Shown here piece by piece: positions 25,323 through 37,196 of a DNA stretch of 64,000 nucleotides. This DNA comes from Lingula anatina (lineage: Eukaryota > Brachiopoda > Lingulata > Lingulida > Lingulidae). A program made the position numbers and the translations under genes. Each line of letters begins with the position of its first letter. Positions within the stretch are counted from its first letter, which is position 1. The DNA lies in assembly GCF_001039355.2 (NCBI RefSeq), contig NW_019774958.1:939582-1003581 (forward strand), in the 5' to 3' direction. Under the pieces are notes generated by a model that was not told the DNA's origin, searched no databases, and worked only from the letters and a program-made list of their open reading frames with translations.

Positions 25323-26464
25323 AACGCCATTAGATGTATAGAGCAAATGATTTCTTTCAAGCTTGTCAATGTTTATCATGTACACAATTTAAGAATCTCG
25401 TGACGATGCTGTTTTTGTTCAGATCTTTGAGAGTCAACTTGATAACAACCCGAATTTGATAACAACTTTTCTAGTTATTTCATGATATCTTACCTATGAA
25501 CGGGAAATCCTGAAATATTGTCTTGTAGTAGGTATTGATGAATGGGAGGAGGGGAGGGGGTACAGGTATATGTATTGTGTCAAGAAGAAAACAACAGCGT
25601 GCATGTCTTAATCTTTAGATTTAGGAAAAAAGACTTGGAAGTGTGGGTTCCCATGTCAGTATTAATCGCTGATCAATCGCATAAAATAGAGAAGAGTTTC
25701 ATTTTGGGGGATGTTTTTAAGAATCAGACAACACCATGGAAAGGGAAAGAGGGAAAATCGCATCTGTTTAAGATTTAAAAAAATACAAGAACCGGTGCTA
25801 AAGTAGGCATTCGATTGCGCAATGAACGCGGTTCACTGAAAAAAACTTTTTAAATGTCACTGCTTTAATTTGAAACTAAAAAATCAGGCAGCTCTCTGAT
25901 AATTGCGTCAGAGAGGTTCAGAAATTCAGTAACACGATCAGCCCAAAGGTCTGGAAAGACACAGACAGATATAGGGGCAAGCGTAAGGGTAGCAAAACAC
26001 TCTCAATCTGGCTCCTGTTCATAACAAAACGCCTTGTTCATTCAACAGTACCTGAATCAAATTAAGGAAAATCCAGAAAGAAAAACAGGTATTAGTCGCC
26101 ACATCTGGCTCTGAAACTGCCAGCGGCTTCTGCGAGAACAGCTGTAGTGGAGAGATTCTATACTACCGGTAACAAGTTCTGAGACTGGCTGTGTTTAGAT
26201 ACTGCATATACCATCTGTGCTCTGCTGTCTATTTGGGTAACCCTTGAAGACCCCAAGCTAATGCAAGAAAATCAAAAGCTGCTGGAGGCATTTTTTATAC
26301 TTACAAAACTTCTTCGTCCGTATGACATGGCTTGTTAACTTGAAGTTTCCTGGAATTTCAATACGGACCAATCCTCACGGTTAATTTTTATATAGAGCCC
26401 CCAGTTCGCCCTTCTAATGCATTTTCTGTACTTGTCCGTTTTGCTCATCTTCTGTACACCTTGC

Positions 26465-26472
26465 TGACGTCA
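26465..26472. promoter_or_regulatory. Palindromic CRE (TGACGTCA)
   Basis: A perfect 8-bp full CRE, the CREB/ATF dimer site, about 1.15 kb upstream of the PIP4P start codon. Motif evidence only. Confidence 0.3.
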
Positions 26473-26489
26473 CTGGTGGAATGAGCGAT

Positions 26490-26500
26490 CCAGATGGCGC
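26490..26500 (+). promoter_or_regulatory. CTCF-like motif, plus orientation
   Basis: CCAGATGGCGC shares its 11-bp core with the motif at 25310-25322 but points the other way. Both lie between the two divergent genes. Confidence 0.35.
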
Positions 26501-27291
26501 TGTTGGGCGGAATCCTGCCAGAAGAGGATTCTGATTGCAGCATCTTCAAACAAAGTTACCTGAGCCTATTAAAGCGATCGTGCTGCCACTTTTTTTTTCC
26601 AATTCATCTGTAAGATTGCTGAAAGATGAACATACATCAGGAAGAAATGATCCTAGGATAATTCAAAGTTGATAATTTCAGATGTTACTAATTGACACAA
26701 ACATTTACCGTTGATAAAATTATTTTGTATTTAATCATTCATCTATCAATATTGTTGGGTCTGAGACTTTTCAATATCAAAAGGAGCACTGTTTTGGGTA
26801 AAGTTGATGCCTCTGTTATGACCACGTTATAACTTAAAGCTAGCTCTTTTTTATCTATCTGCTTTTCAAAGAACTAAGTGTTTACTTTACAATCTAGCAC
26901 ATTTAACCACAGCTACTAGAAATTAATTTCACAGCCCGGAGCTCACAAAGAACATGTGTTAATCATATAGATCTCACCCTTCAACAAACTACTGATATAA
27001 AGGACGCAGTGTCAATTTATATACCTACATGTATATATCGTAAGCATAAATATCACCTGAACAGGTGTATGGTTCACGCGTCGGGCAAAACCAATATACT
27101 GGTACTTCATATAGCGATTCAGGTGCGTGTGATATGGCGCTTCCATTGCAAGTCTAGATGCTGTAATGAAATTGACAAAGTAAAAAGCAACAAAAGACTA
27201 AACAAAAAACATTCATCTATACGCAGCAAACAGTTTTCAGAATACAACTTATATACCAAAGATAAACCAATGTAGTATACACCGTATATCC

Positions 27292-27331
27292 CTCGGATCT
27301 TGGACCTAAATATTTAGGTCCAAGCTCGGAT
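27292..27331. repeat. Perfect 26-bp palindrome flanked by 7-bp direct repeats
   Basis: 27299-27324 is its own exact reverse complement (arms start CTTGGACCTAAAT). It is flanked on both sides by CTCGGAT (27292-27298 and 27325-27331). It lies about 300 bp upstream of the PIP4P start codon. Confidence 0.9.
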
Positions 27332-27598
27332 AAACGGAAAAAGTAATTATTCTCAGTGTTATTATCAATATCATCTTGAACAGAAGGAAATATGCAAGCT
27401 GTATAAACTAAAAGTAAGAATAGTGAACAAAACAGTGGTGACTAAAAATTATTCCTTATTATCTTTTAACCTCTTGTAATGGGCTGGCACTGTTGACAAA
27501 GATAAAAGTAAACACTATAAAGTTTGTGCAACGACGGGGCGTGATTGTGCAGTGGCGGCGCAACCTACTTTATCAGCTCAACTGACGCAATCAACAAG

Positions 27599-27606
27599 TC
27601 ACATGA
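27599..27606 (+). promoter_or_regulatory. M-box/CLEAR-like E-box in the PIP4P leader
   Basis: TCACATGA, the M-box type of E-box bound by MiT/TFE factors, lies 17 nt before the start codon. A YY1-like AAGATGGCGG overlaps the start codon itself. Human TMEM55B is a TFEB/TFE3 target, so conservation of such a site would make sense. Motif evidence only. Confidence 0.35.
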
Positions 27607-27622
27607 TCGATATCAAACCAAG

Positions 27623-30124
27623 ATGGCGGATGACCGGACGGAAGAAACGGCGCCCCTCTTGACAGAACAACAGCCTACTGGCGACTCCCCGCCAGCTTAT
27701 TCACCATACCCAAGCCAGGGGACGCTAGGTAAGTGATTAAAGGACTATTACAGAGTAAAGGCTTCTAGATACCTGCCTTGTACTTATATTATAAAAGCAA
27801 ATTGCTTAACCTATCCCCTTGCTAAAGAGGAACTCTGTGCTTGGTGCGTATGACAAATCAGTCATAGCAGATAAAGTGAAGTGACCAGCGCAGACCTGGC
27901 ACGACCAGTTGTCACTGTCTTACTGGACTGAGTCATCGCCCTGGAAATTGACCCTTTTTACGTGTCTTTTTTGTCTGCTTATCGCACTCTTCTTTTCTGC
28001 CTGTGTTAAATACTGAGAACGTGTATGTATGACTATGATGTGTCATTAATTCACAATTTCTAGACGGGATTTTACTCGTGGTTATTGGGCTATCTTTTAA
28101 ATTGCTTCACTTTTTTAACTGGCAACAGATACTGTTAAAAGTTCAAGTGCATGGTTTCCTTGATCAGTATGACCTCATTAGACGTATGTCTGTATTCTAG
28201 AAAAGTAGAAATGAAATAAAATGTAAGTTCAACATCATTATTTCACTCACAAATGACATACTAATGTCATGTTTGCATTATGCTAGTACTAGTCTAATAT
28301 GCTATTAAAAAGGCTATTTCACTTGAATTTTAGATTCATCAACTAACCCATTTAGTTATTAACCAAGCTTAGCTACACTGTACATAGATAATAACAACTT
28401 GAGATCTTGTGTCGCAGGAGTTGGAAGCAATGTGGTGACAGTGCCCCCTATAGGCCCTGATGAGCTCCCACCTCCCTACAGCCCTGCTGGGATCCCCACC
28501 ATCAACTGCAAGGTATGCCAGGCCCCAGTCAGCATTGAGGGCAAACTCCACCAACATGTGGTTAAATGTGGGGCGTGTAACGAGGCCACGGTGAGTAGAT
28601 GGCAATTTTTTACACTTAATTGGTGCAGTTTTTTTCACTTGGTTTGTGCTGCAAACCTTTCAGATCACTGGTCATTGAGACTAGTACACCTCAACGAAAT
28701 AGAAAGTTAATATTTAAGCTTGTCCAGTTAGAATATGGGCCATTCCGTGGTATTTGTGTCCTGGGCATAAAATTTTCAAATGTACAAAAATCAATCAAAA
28801 GTTGGATTTTCTGAAAGAAGAGACTTCAGGGGATAAGAATTTGTAAAAGATTTACCTGTATTTTTTGAATTCATGATTTTATAGCGCGTTAAACTTGAAA
28901 AATGTGAAAATTAGCATTACGGACGGAATTTTTTATTTTTTGCATGTAACACTCAAAATAAATTTTAATCAATATCTTTCAATTGAGACATAAATTACAG
29001 CAATTCCTTGAGGTAAACACATAAAAAATCAAGTGAAATCTTTAAAAAATAGTTAACTAATCATTAATCCAAAGTCGTTTTTTCCGTCCGTAATGATTTG
29101 GGCTCTATTTTTTAAGTTTTTTTAAAGACTACTTGGCAAAAAAAAATTTCCTTTCATATTCTCCTCACACTAGTCCTATGTTTACCAAATATCCAAAAAA
29201 ATTGTTTTAAACATGTTTGATGACAAAGTAATTTCATAATAAAAAATCATTACGGACGGAAAATTAGCATTACGGACGGAAAGGCATAGCTACCTGGCTA
29301 TAACATTTCTACTGAGTGGTTTCATGTGGCATACTCAAGAAATAGATTTATGAATTTTAAAACTAAGGAAGAACTGTTTCCCTTATAAAGGTTAATTTAA
29401 AAAAAAAAGATTATTCAAAAATGCAGGATTTAAAGTCAAAAAGTGCTTTTTCTTACCTGGCAAGACTTGTAAACATCTGTCTCACTTGTCAATTAGTGGC
29501 ATTTGAATTGCACCTATATATACCAGTAATTTTAAAAAATCAATTTTTACTATTAGACCCATGCCAAATCAGGTTGGTGACATGGTGGTTAATGTTGCAG
29601 ACTATCTTTGATTTGAATTTACAAGCTATTTTATTGACACTGGCAATGGAAAAGGGGAAGGCTTATCATCATATGTTATTTGGTACACTTCCTAGTCGAA
29701 TAAAGTTGGAACGTTTTTTTTTTTTTGTATAATTAACAGCTATACTGGAATTCTAGTGATCTTTCTTAACCATACATATTATACTTGAACAATAATCCTC
29801 TTGTATTTGACTTGAAAATCATTCACAATCACTATCTTTTTTATTCAGCCCATCAAGCCACCACCCCCAGGGAAGAAATATGTCCGCTGCCCGTGTAACT
29901 GTCTACTGATATGCAAAGGGACATCACAGAGAATTGCCTGTCCTAGGCCCAACTGGTAAGTGAAATAGTGAAATAGTAGTTCAACCTAGGCTTAACCAGT
30001 AGGGGAAATATACAGACACGAGCTTTTTCCATGGATTCTAAAGCGGCCCCTGGACCTCTGGCCGAATAGGCGTTGGGTCCCATAATAAATGTTCAGATTT
30101 TTTTTTTAAACCTAGGCTCATGTC

Positions 30125-30166
<42 letters not shown>

Positions 30167-33100
30167 CCAACCTAATTGATAGGTGAAATATGGCCAGTCC
30201 AGGCAGGTAAATTGGTGGTACATCTTAGACATAACTTCTAAACAATATAAGGTATATAATCTGTCCCAGGTCTTACAGGTTGGTGACATGAGGCCTTCCA
30301 TAGGTTCATTTAGTTTAGTATGGAAATAAAGGAAAATTAAGTGGATTATTGTTTTAAGATAGCTTGGTGGTGATGAATTGAAAAATTTATTTCTTTTTTC
30401 TGTGCCTCGTGCTTACTCCTGATCTGTTTTCTAAACCAACAAAGCGGATTCCCTTATTAGTAAGTGTCTAAAAATTTTGATTTATATATCAGCGATAAAT
30501 GTGTTTCCCCTCCCTGACCCCCCAAATTATAATTTATAATTCTCTGTTACAGTATCCAAATTCAGATATGAAGAGCAATAAATAATTTGTACTATGCAAA
30601 AGTGTGTCCATTAATCATAATATTTGAGTGACACTGGGGAGCCTTGCCTGTGGGGTTTTACTGAGAGTTCTACTTTAGATTGGGTAACTGGTCATCTGTT
30701 ACATATGTCAGATCTTTTTTTTTTTTTTTTTTTTTTTGCCTTCTGCATCTTAAGCACATGTAAGATTTATTTTGTTATCAAAGAGGAGAAGGAATAGCAA
30801 TTTGTCCTCCACTGCACTTGAAATCACCTTGCCCCACATTTGTTTCACAAGCTTTAACCTTAACATGTTTAAGTTATACAAGAAGAAGTAAAATAGATAA
30901 GTTATGCACTATTTAAGATAAAAAGAATACAAAGAACATGTATATTTGTAAACAGATAATGCATCTTCATCTGCCTTAGGCACAACATGGTTGTATAATA
31001 CAGCATTCATCTTTGAACTTTGTTGGGTATGTGGTTGGTTCAGTATGAAGAAAAGCTGTTTATTTCTTCTGTCAGTAAATGATTAACATTTTCCATTACT
31101 ATTAGTTTTCAAGCCAGGTCATGAAATTTTATCTAAAATATATATGCCCCACAGCATAGTCTGTGGTTGAAGTATTGATCTGGAGCATGTAATCAATAAA
31201 TACATTAGAAAAAGAAGACTGTACCCTTTCTGCTGTACTTAACACTGCCCAATAAATAAATAAATAAATAAAATAGAGCTGAAAGAAATGGTCTGCCAAA
31301 AAAACAACTGAAAGAAATGGCTGGTGTCATGTAAATGTTGGTGGATTTATTGCTGATTTACTTACTGAAGAATACGGAGATGCAAAGAGATGCCTGGCAG
31401 TTGTCCAGAATATTTGCAAATGTGTTGAAAATGTGAGGTGATGTCTGCATTTTTATTGTACGTAGTCTGTACTCTGTAGTGTAGATATATTTATATATGT
31501 TCCTGATTACTAGTACCAAATAGACCTAAATTGGTTTAACATTTTGTGCAATAAAACATCTCCTGTGTCACCTGAGCATAAACTGGTATAAGTGATTTTA
31601 AAGAATTAGAGAATTCCTGTTCATTTTTACCAAAATGGGAAGACTTCCAGTTTATGTTTCGTTATTAAAACAGCAAGGTAAACCATGTCATATTAGTAAT
31701 GCAGTAATTTCAGTAAAAGACTCACCTTATTTTTTAGTCAGTGGTTTTATATCATTTTGTCCACGTACAGATATGGTACTCTATCAGTGAGACATTTTTA
31801 ATAGTAACTTATAAATAAATTTAAAAAAAAGGGTTGGAATGAGTATTTACCGTTACTTCCTAATCCAGTTACTTTGTTCCAGTAATTTCAGTATGAGAGT
31901 GACCTTACTTTTGGAATCACTGCTTAAAATATTTCATTTTGATCCTATACAGATACAGTGCTTTATCATTTAGTGTTTTTTAATAGTAGCTTAAAAATAG
32001 ATCTTGAGCATTTGTTTTGATATAAAATGGGTAATTCCAACTTTTATTTTCTTCTAATAAAAGGAGTATTTACTATTTGAGTATTATTTGGTAATACATT
32101 GTTATTTTGTTGCAGTAAAAGGAGTATTTACTATTTGAGTATTATTTGGTAATACATTGTTATTTTGTTGCAGTAAAAGGAGTATTTACTATTTGAGTAT
32201 TATTTGTTAATACATTGTTGTTATGTTCCAGTAAAAGGAGTATTTACTATTTGAGTATTATTTGTTAATACATTTCTATTATGTTACAGTAAAAGGAGTA
32301 TTTACCATTTGAGTATTATTTGTTAATACATTGTTATTATGTTACAGTAAAAGGATCATCAACCTGGGTCCAGTCAATGCCACAGTGTCCATCAGACCCC
32401 CTGGCACCAGTAGAGTCATCTGTGGTCACTGCACGGAGCCATTCCTGGTCAGTAGTCCAGTCTCTCTCTGAAGGGGCCCGCACACTCGCGCTCCTCAGCT
32501 CCCCGCAAACGATGCGCTCTTTGCTCAGCAGAGGTGCTTCCCGGCCTGCCCCTTGCGGACGCACTGTGAACTTTGGGATCATGTGTTTAAGGAAACATTA
32601 CATATTGTTATTTTTTCTGATAGTAATGGATAATGGTGACCACGTTAATCAATCAGACTAACTATAACTGTGTACATTTTTGTTGACTTCGATGGGGGCT
32701 GCCATTTATGTTTGTTTCTGGCTACTGGCACATGCGCATTGTTAGCATGGCGTGAGCAATCGGCGCTTGCACCCCGCGCACGCTGAGACATTGGCCTCAA
32801 GAGACCAAAAAAATCAAACACGTGAGAAATTTTGCTCAGCCGCGCGTGAGGCAAAAATCTCACCAAAATACCCCCGCAGCACACGATGAGAAAACGGCGC
32901 AGCGCAAGTGGCGCGCGCCAAATGCTCACCGTGTGCGGGCCCCTTGAGCCACATTCAGAACAGTGGACTGACTAGTTCAAGGGTCAAATATGGCCAACCC
33001 ACTCAAATACTTCCCCACGGAGAATCTATTCCGTGTCTATTAGTGGATAAGATGGCAAGCTTTTTAGTGGGTCGCCATATTTGACCCTCATACTAGTTTG

Positions 33101-35288
33101 AATGCGGCCTTACATATCTGCAGATCAAATATGACCAACCCACGTAAAACTGATCCAACTAATTGGCTGATAGTCTCCTGCATGCACCATTTAACGGATT
33201 AAATTGCAGCTCTGAGATTTAATTGCTTGACTGCTGCAAGGACAGCGCGTGTGGAGGCAGGGAGACCATTAGCGGATTATTCGGCTCTGGCTTAATGTGG
33301 GTCGGCCATATTTGATCTGCGGATCTGTTAGTTAGTAAGATTAACTTGATCTGAATGTCTTCTTTGGATGTTCTATTTGTCTGTCTGTGTCACAGTTGTT
33401 TGTCATTTTATTTGTCACTTTTGTTAGTCTGTGCAGTCTGTTTATATGTCCTTGTATATAATGGTAAATGCATGAGTTGGATGTGTGCGTGCATGTAAGC
33501 ATGCGAGCGTGAGCAGAGAGAGACACTTATAGACAAAAGGATGTACAATTTTGGGTTATTAGCAATCAACCAACTGAAAAAAATCATTAATCATATCATG
33601 TGAACATAATTTTTATAAGTACTTAGCAAATTTCAAGTTAAAATTTCATGAATTATTAAGTAAAATTTTTCTCCATTTTTATTCCAGTTCAATATTCACC
33701 ACAACGCACTGGCACGGTGCCCCCACTGTAGAAAAGTGTGAGTATTCTGGACAGTTATCAGATTTAGATGCACTCATTACCCTCTTTTGTGAGAACAGAG
33801 AATTGTGCCAGAGACATAAGTATTTGGGAATAACTAGTGAAAAATCAAACTGAGGCCCTGGTAGAGGGTACAACTAAGTCTTCTGTATGGTATGAAGACT
33901 TTCTCTGAAAACACTGTTGCAATGTGAAGTGGATGATTTGTTTTAAACCTCACCACACTGATGCTGGGGCCTATGTCAACAGAGAATTTTAAACTGAAAA
34001 CTAGTCAGTTTGTTACACCAAAATATTTGATCTACTGGTGGTAAGCCTCTGAAATGGCCACATGTAGTCAAATACACTAGTTTTCTTTTTTGAAATGAGA
34101 ATTTGTAATATTGCTTTGAAGTGGACGGCTGCAGAGTTTCCTTGGATCAAAATAGACTTAAGTTTTTGGTTTATAACTTCCCTTGAAAAGCTAATTACGG
34201 AAAAGTCCTTCGTCTCATCCATTCTGTTGAACCCAGTATCACTGATTTTTGTACAAGTTTTGATCTCTGAATTCTTATTTTATTCTTTTCAGTTCTTCTG
34301 TTGGCCCTCGCTTTGCGAGAACGCGTGCAATTATATATGGCTTGATAGGCTTAATCTTCCTGGGAGCTGGCATTGGGGTCACCGTAAGTACACTGCTGTG
34401 CTTTTGTGTGTGTGCATGTGTAAGTTTGTGTATGTTACTGTGTTTGTGCAAATTTCATGGTTGGAAAGATATTCCCAAGTTTGTACGTGAAATACAAATT
34501 GTTATGAATGCACGACAGTATGTGTACATGTGAAAGTATGTGTTTGTGTGGGCGTGTCTGAATAGGTTAACACTGTACATGTGCTTGTATGTCTTAAATA
34601 CCCTAAAGTACTTAAATCCTCACAAAAAATGATATAAGTGTTGAGTATAAAATTTCTCAAAGGCAAATCATTTTTGAAGCAATTTTCTTTCGTTGTCCGT
34701 GTTTATTTAGGAAAATTATATTGCTTTAATTCTCTCTCACAGGTAGGAACATATGAGATGGCAACTCACCAAGGAGGATTATATGTTGTTTGGATAGGTG
34801 AGAATTGTGTTAAATTAGGAAGAACTGTGTCTGTGCAGATTTCTGTGGATATTGGAAATTACTGAAAAGGATAACAAAAGCAAAAATTATTTTTTAAGAT
34901 ATTAGTAGACTGGATTTTGGTTGAAATTGTTGTCACTTACTGCCTGCATAACTAACTGTTCTGAAAACTTGACCAAAATTTGTGAAGACTTGTACATGAA
35001 CAAACAAATCGGTGCTATTGTTTCATAAAATTTATAATTTTTTTTATGTTAGACATGACAATTTGACGTTTGTTAACAGAGCAAAATATTAATGTTTGGT
35101 TCTTTATTTGTACAAACACAAATAAACATGATTTCAAACAAATCCCTGCAATCTTTGTCATGAAGTAGATAAGTGAATTTATTTCATTTTCTTTCGTTTC
35201 AGGTGCTTTCGTTACAGGATTGCTTTTACTTATCCGTGCCCTGTACTTCGTGTGCATGAAGGTCAGTTCAGTAGAAGGACCTGCATAG
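27623..35288 (+). CDS. PIP4P: Phosphatidylinositol-4,5-bisphosphate 4-phosphatase / TMEM55 family protein, complete
   Basis: Eight coding exons: 27623-27728, 28418-28590, 29849-29955, 32348-32447, 33688-33737, 34293-34383, 34743-34797 and 35203-35288. All have GT-AG introns and consistent phases, giving 255 residues, the usual family length. The cytosolic N-terminus has an acidic dileucine (ETAPLL, residues 8-13) and two PPxY motifs (PPAY, PPPY). A Cys-rich region follows with CxxC pairs and the family CX5R signature CKGTSQR, then CPRPNC, CGHC and CPHC. Two transmembrane helices lie at about 200-250. Family members sit in late endosomes and lysosomes. They were described as converting PI(4,5)P2 to PI5P, and vertebrate TMEM55B recruits JIP4 for lysosome transport. 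The start codon in AAGATGG and all key residues are intact. Confidence 0.95.
28916..29281. repeat. Four copies of ATTACGGACGGAA in PIP4P intron 2
   Basis: A 13-bp sequence occurs at 28916-28928, 29249-29261 and 29269-29281 on the plus strand and at 29092-29104 inverted. The AT-rich DNA between has no coding character. The layout suggests a small MITE with terminal inverted and duplicated ends. Confidence 0.6.
29849..29955 (+). CDS. PIP4P: PIP4P coding exon 3, carrying the CX5R signature
   Basis: Encodes [18 protein letters not shown], then the putative phosphatase loop CKGTSQR, then CPRPN. It ends two bases into a Cys codon that is completed by exon 4. Confidence 0.9.
29956..32057 (+). other. 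PIP4P intron 3, upstream part
   Basis: AT-rich intronic DNA with simple repeats only. No coding sequence seen. Confidence 0.7.
30128..30163. repeat. (TA)n microsatellite
   Basis: About 18 TA units in PIP4P intron 3. A 23-nt T run follows at 30715-30737. Confidence 0.95.
32058..32347 (+). repeat. 58-bp tandem repeat that multiplies the exon-4 splice acceptor (5 units)
   Basis: Five units of exactly 58 bp: 32058-32115, 32116-32173, 32174-32231, 32232-32289 and 32290-32347. Each ends in an acceptor (TTGCAG, TTCCAG or TTACAG). Each begins TAAAAGGA, identical to the first bases of exon 4 at 32348. The duplicated unit therefore spans the intron end plus about 8 nt of exon. Units differ at a few bases, so the array is not brand new. 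Confidence 0.95.
32348..32447 (+). CDS. PIP4P: PIP4P coding exon 4
   Basis: Completes CPRPNC and continues [18 protein letters not shown] to CGHCTEPFL. The true acceptor is the last of a series of near-identical acceptors; the donor is CTG|GTCAGT. Confidence 0.9.
32471..32945. mobile_element. MITE-like element with 15-bp terminal inverted repeats
   Basis: AAGGGGCCCGCACAC at 32471-32485 is the exact inverse of 32931-32945. The 475-bp element is GC-rich at its ends and non-coding, lying in PIP4P intron 4. No clear target-site duplication was seen. Confidence 0.6.
32971..33324. repeat. Two adjacent inverted repeats sharing one core
   Basis: Arms 32971-33003 and 33066-33097 pair, and arms 33116-33143 and 33297-33324 pair. 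All four contain a variant of TCAAATATGGCCAACCCAC in alternating orientation. Non-coding, probably a foldback element. Confidence 0.65.
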
Positions 35289-37151
35289 GTGGCAGCACAA
35301 GCCAAGATAGGCTGCATGTTAAGAATGGAGGTTTGGACCAGACTATTCATAGACATGTGCTCATTGGACACGTTTTAAATGATTCTGCGTGAACCCAAGT
35401 TGAACCAGTTTAATCTGTTCACACCTGTAGAGCAAGCTGAACAAAATTGTTCTTCAACATATTCTGATGAAAATTGATCTGTTAGTATCATTGCTCATAA
35501 TGATGAAATTTCTAATACCAAACAGTTCATTTCCTGTATTGTTGACAAATCTGTTTGGTGATAATTATTCTACACATTTTCGACTCTGAAATCACCGTTA
35601 TAGGTGATATAGGTGATATATATATTGTCAGTACTGTGATAAGCAGCAAATCTTGTCATTTTGAATGCTTTCTTTACAATCCCACTTCTGCGTGAGGTGA
35701 GTGCATTGAACTTGTTCAGAATGGGTTCGTAACTAATTAAAAACCTTGTGTATAAATCCTGATGTAGATGTGTTTGACAAAAGAATTGCCAATAGAGGGC
35801 ATCATGGTCACATTGTCATGGAGGAGGGGGTTGTTTTACTTGTGATAAAGGCTTAGTGCTGCGAAATGTTCAATTTCAAAAAACTTGGACACATCAATAA
35901 TTTTTCCTTGTTATATAAAAGGGATGGAAGACTACATGAGAATATCGTTTATTTTAGAGATTAACTGATTTGACCTCTGTACATACATGCTGTATGAAGA
36001 AAGTAGGTCATTTGGCGTAGATATACAGTGGGTTTGAATTTAATGTAATTCTTGGAAATTACGGTAATCACATAAAATTTTCAAAGACATTTTTTCTGAT
36101 ATTTTTCTTATTCAAGACTGATTATTGGCAGATATTCACAACAACATTTCAGTTATTTTTGACATAAAGTAGTCAAAATTTTCAAAACTTCTGAAGCCAG
36201 AGTTTAATTAAATTTCTGACAAAAAAACTTTAATTACTGAGTAAGTACTGTAAACAAACTTTTCAGTCATAATGTACCCAGAAATTTGAGGGAGGTGCCT
36301 CCAGATTTTTTAGAGTAGTGTGTCATGGTATAGGAGATGGACTTGCTTTTAATGTTTGTTTTACGTCTTTGAGAAGTTAAAAAGTTGATTATGTTAATAG
36401 GCCATTCTGCCTACATTCTAAACACCAAGATGGTGAAATTTTTTCATTTTGTTGTATGCTGCTAAAATATAGTTTTTTATGCGTTACTGGGGGCTAATAT
36501 CTGTAGAGTTCCCCTTCAGAATATATATAATGTTATTATTCAAGATATTTCACTGCTAGTCATTTTTTCAGCATAGCTAATTGAACAATATGCATCTGTA
36601 TAAAATGTGTCATCAGAAATTAACTTTTATTATTTGAACTTTGTGCACCATAAATGCATTATTCTCTATGGCACATGAATAGAGCATGGGGAGGAATGAA
36701 ATTAATCATCAGGAAGTGATGGTTTTATTACTCTTTCATTAAAGATTAGACTATGTAATTGTGTATTTTACTTTAAACATTTGTATATACTTGATGTATA
36801 CCTATATGAGAACTATTGACTGATATAATAACCATATTAAGCTACCATGTATAACGAAGAGCAACCCATTTCCATGTAATGTTCACTTATACTGTTCCCC
36901 TGTGCTTTATGGGAAGATACTTAAATTCAAAATGAAATGCTGGAATAAGACTTGCCTAGTGTTTATTTTTTATCAGGTAGTCTCCTAGAGAAAGAAAGAT
37001 TGTTTCTAGGAAAACACCAGTCATATTGCTTATGAATGATATTATTATGATCATATCAGTACTTGATGAATGTTATAGTATTTTTTAGGTAAATTGCACG
37101 TCAACTTTCATCTTCGTAGTCTGGTGTCTTGGATGTGTAAATTGTCTAGTG

Positions 37152-37196
<45 letters not shown>

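Larger units (their letters stand above)
21759..27622. other. Intergenic region between two divergently transcribed genes
   Basis: Between the minus-strand giant gene and the plus-strand PIP4P gene. It must hold both promoters; no TATA box is obvious for either. Notable contents are an (AC)n(AG)n tract (23788-23844), an (AAAT)n tract (24855-24902), a candidate orphan first exon (24405-24472), two CTCF-like motifs (25310 and 26490), a CRE (26465) and a perfect palindrome (27299-27324). No long ORF has coding character. Confidence 0.6.

Noticed and set aside
32320-32929. Open frames around PIP4P exon 4 and the adjacent MITE
   Set aside because: Products of exon 4 read-through and of the GC-rich inverted repeat.
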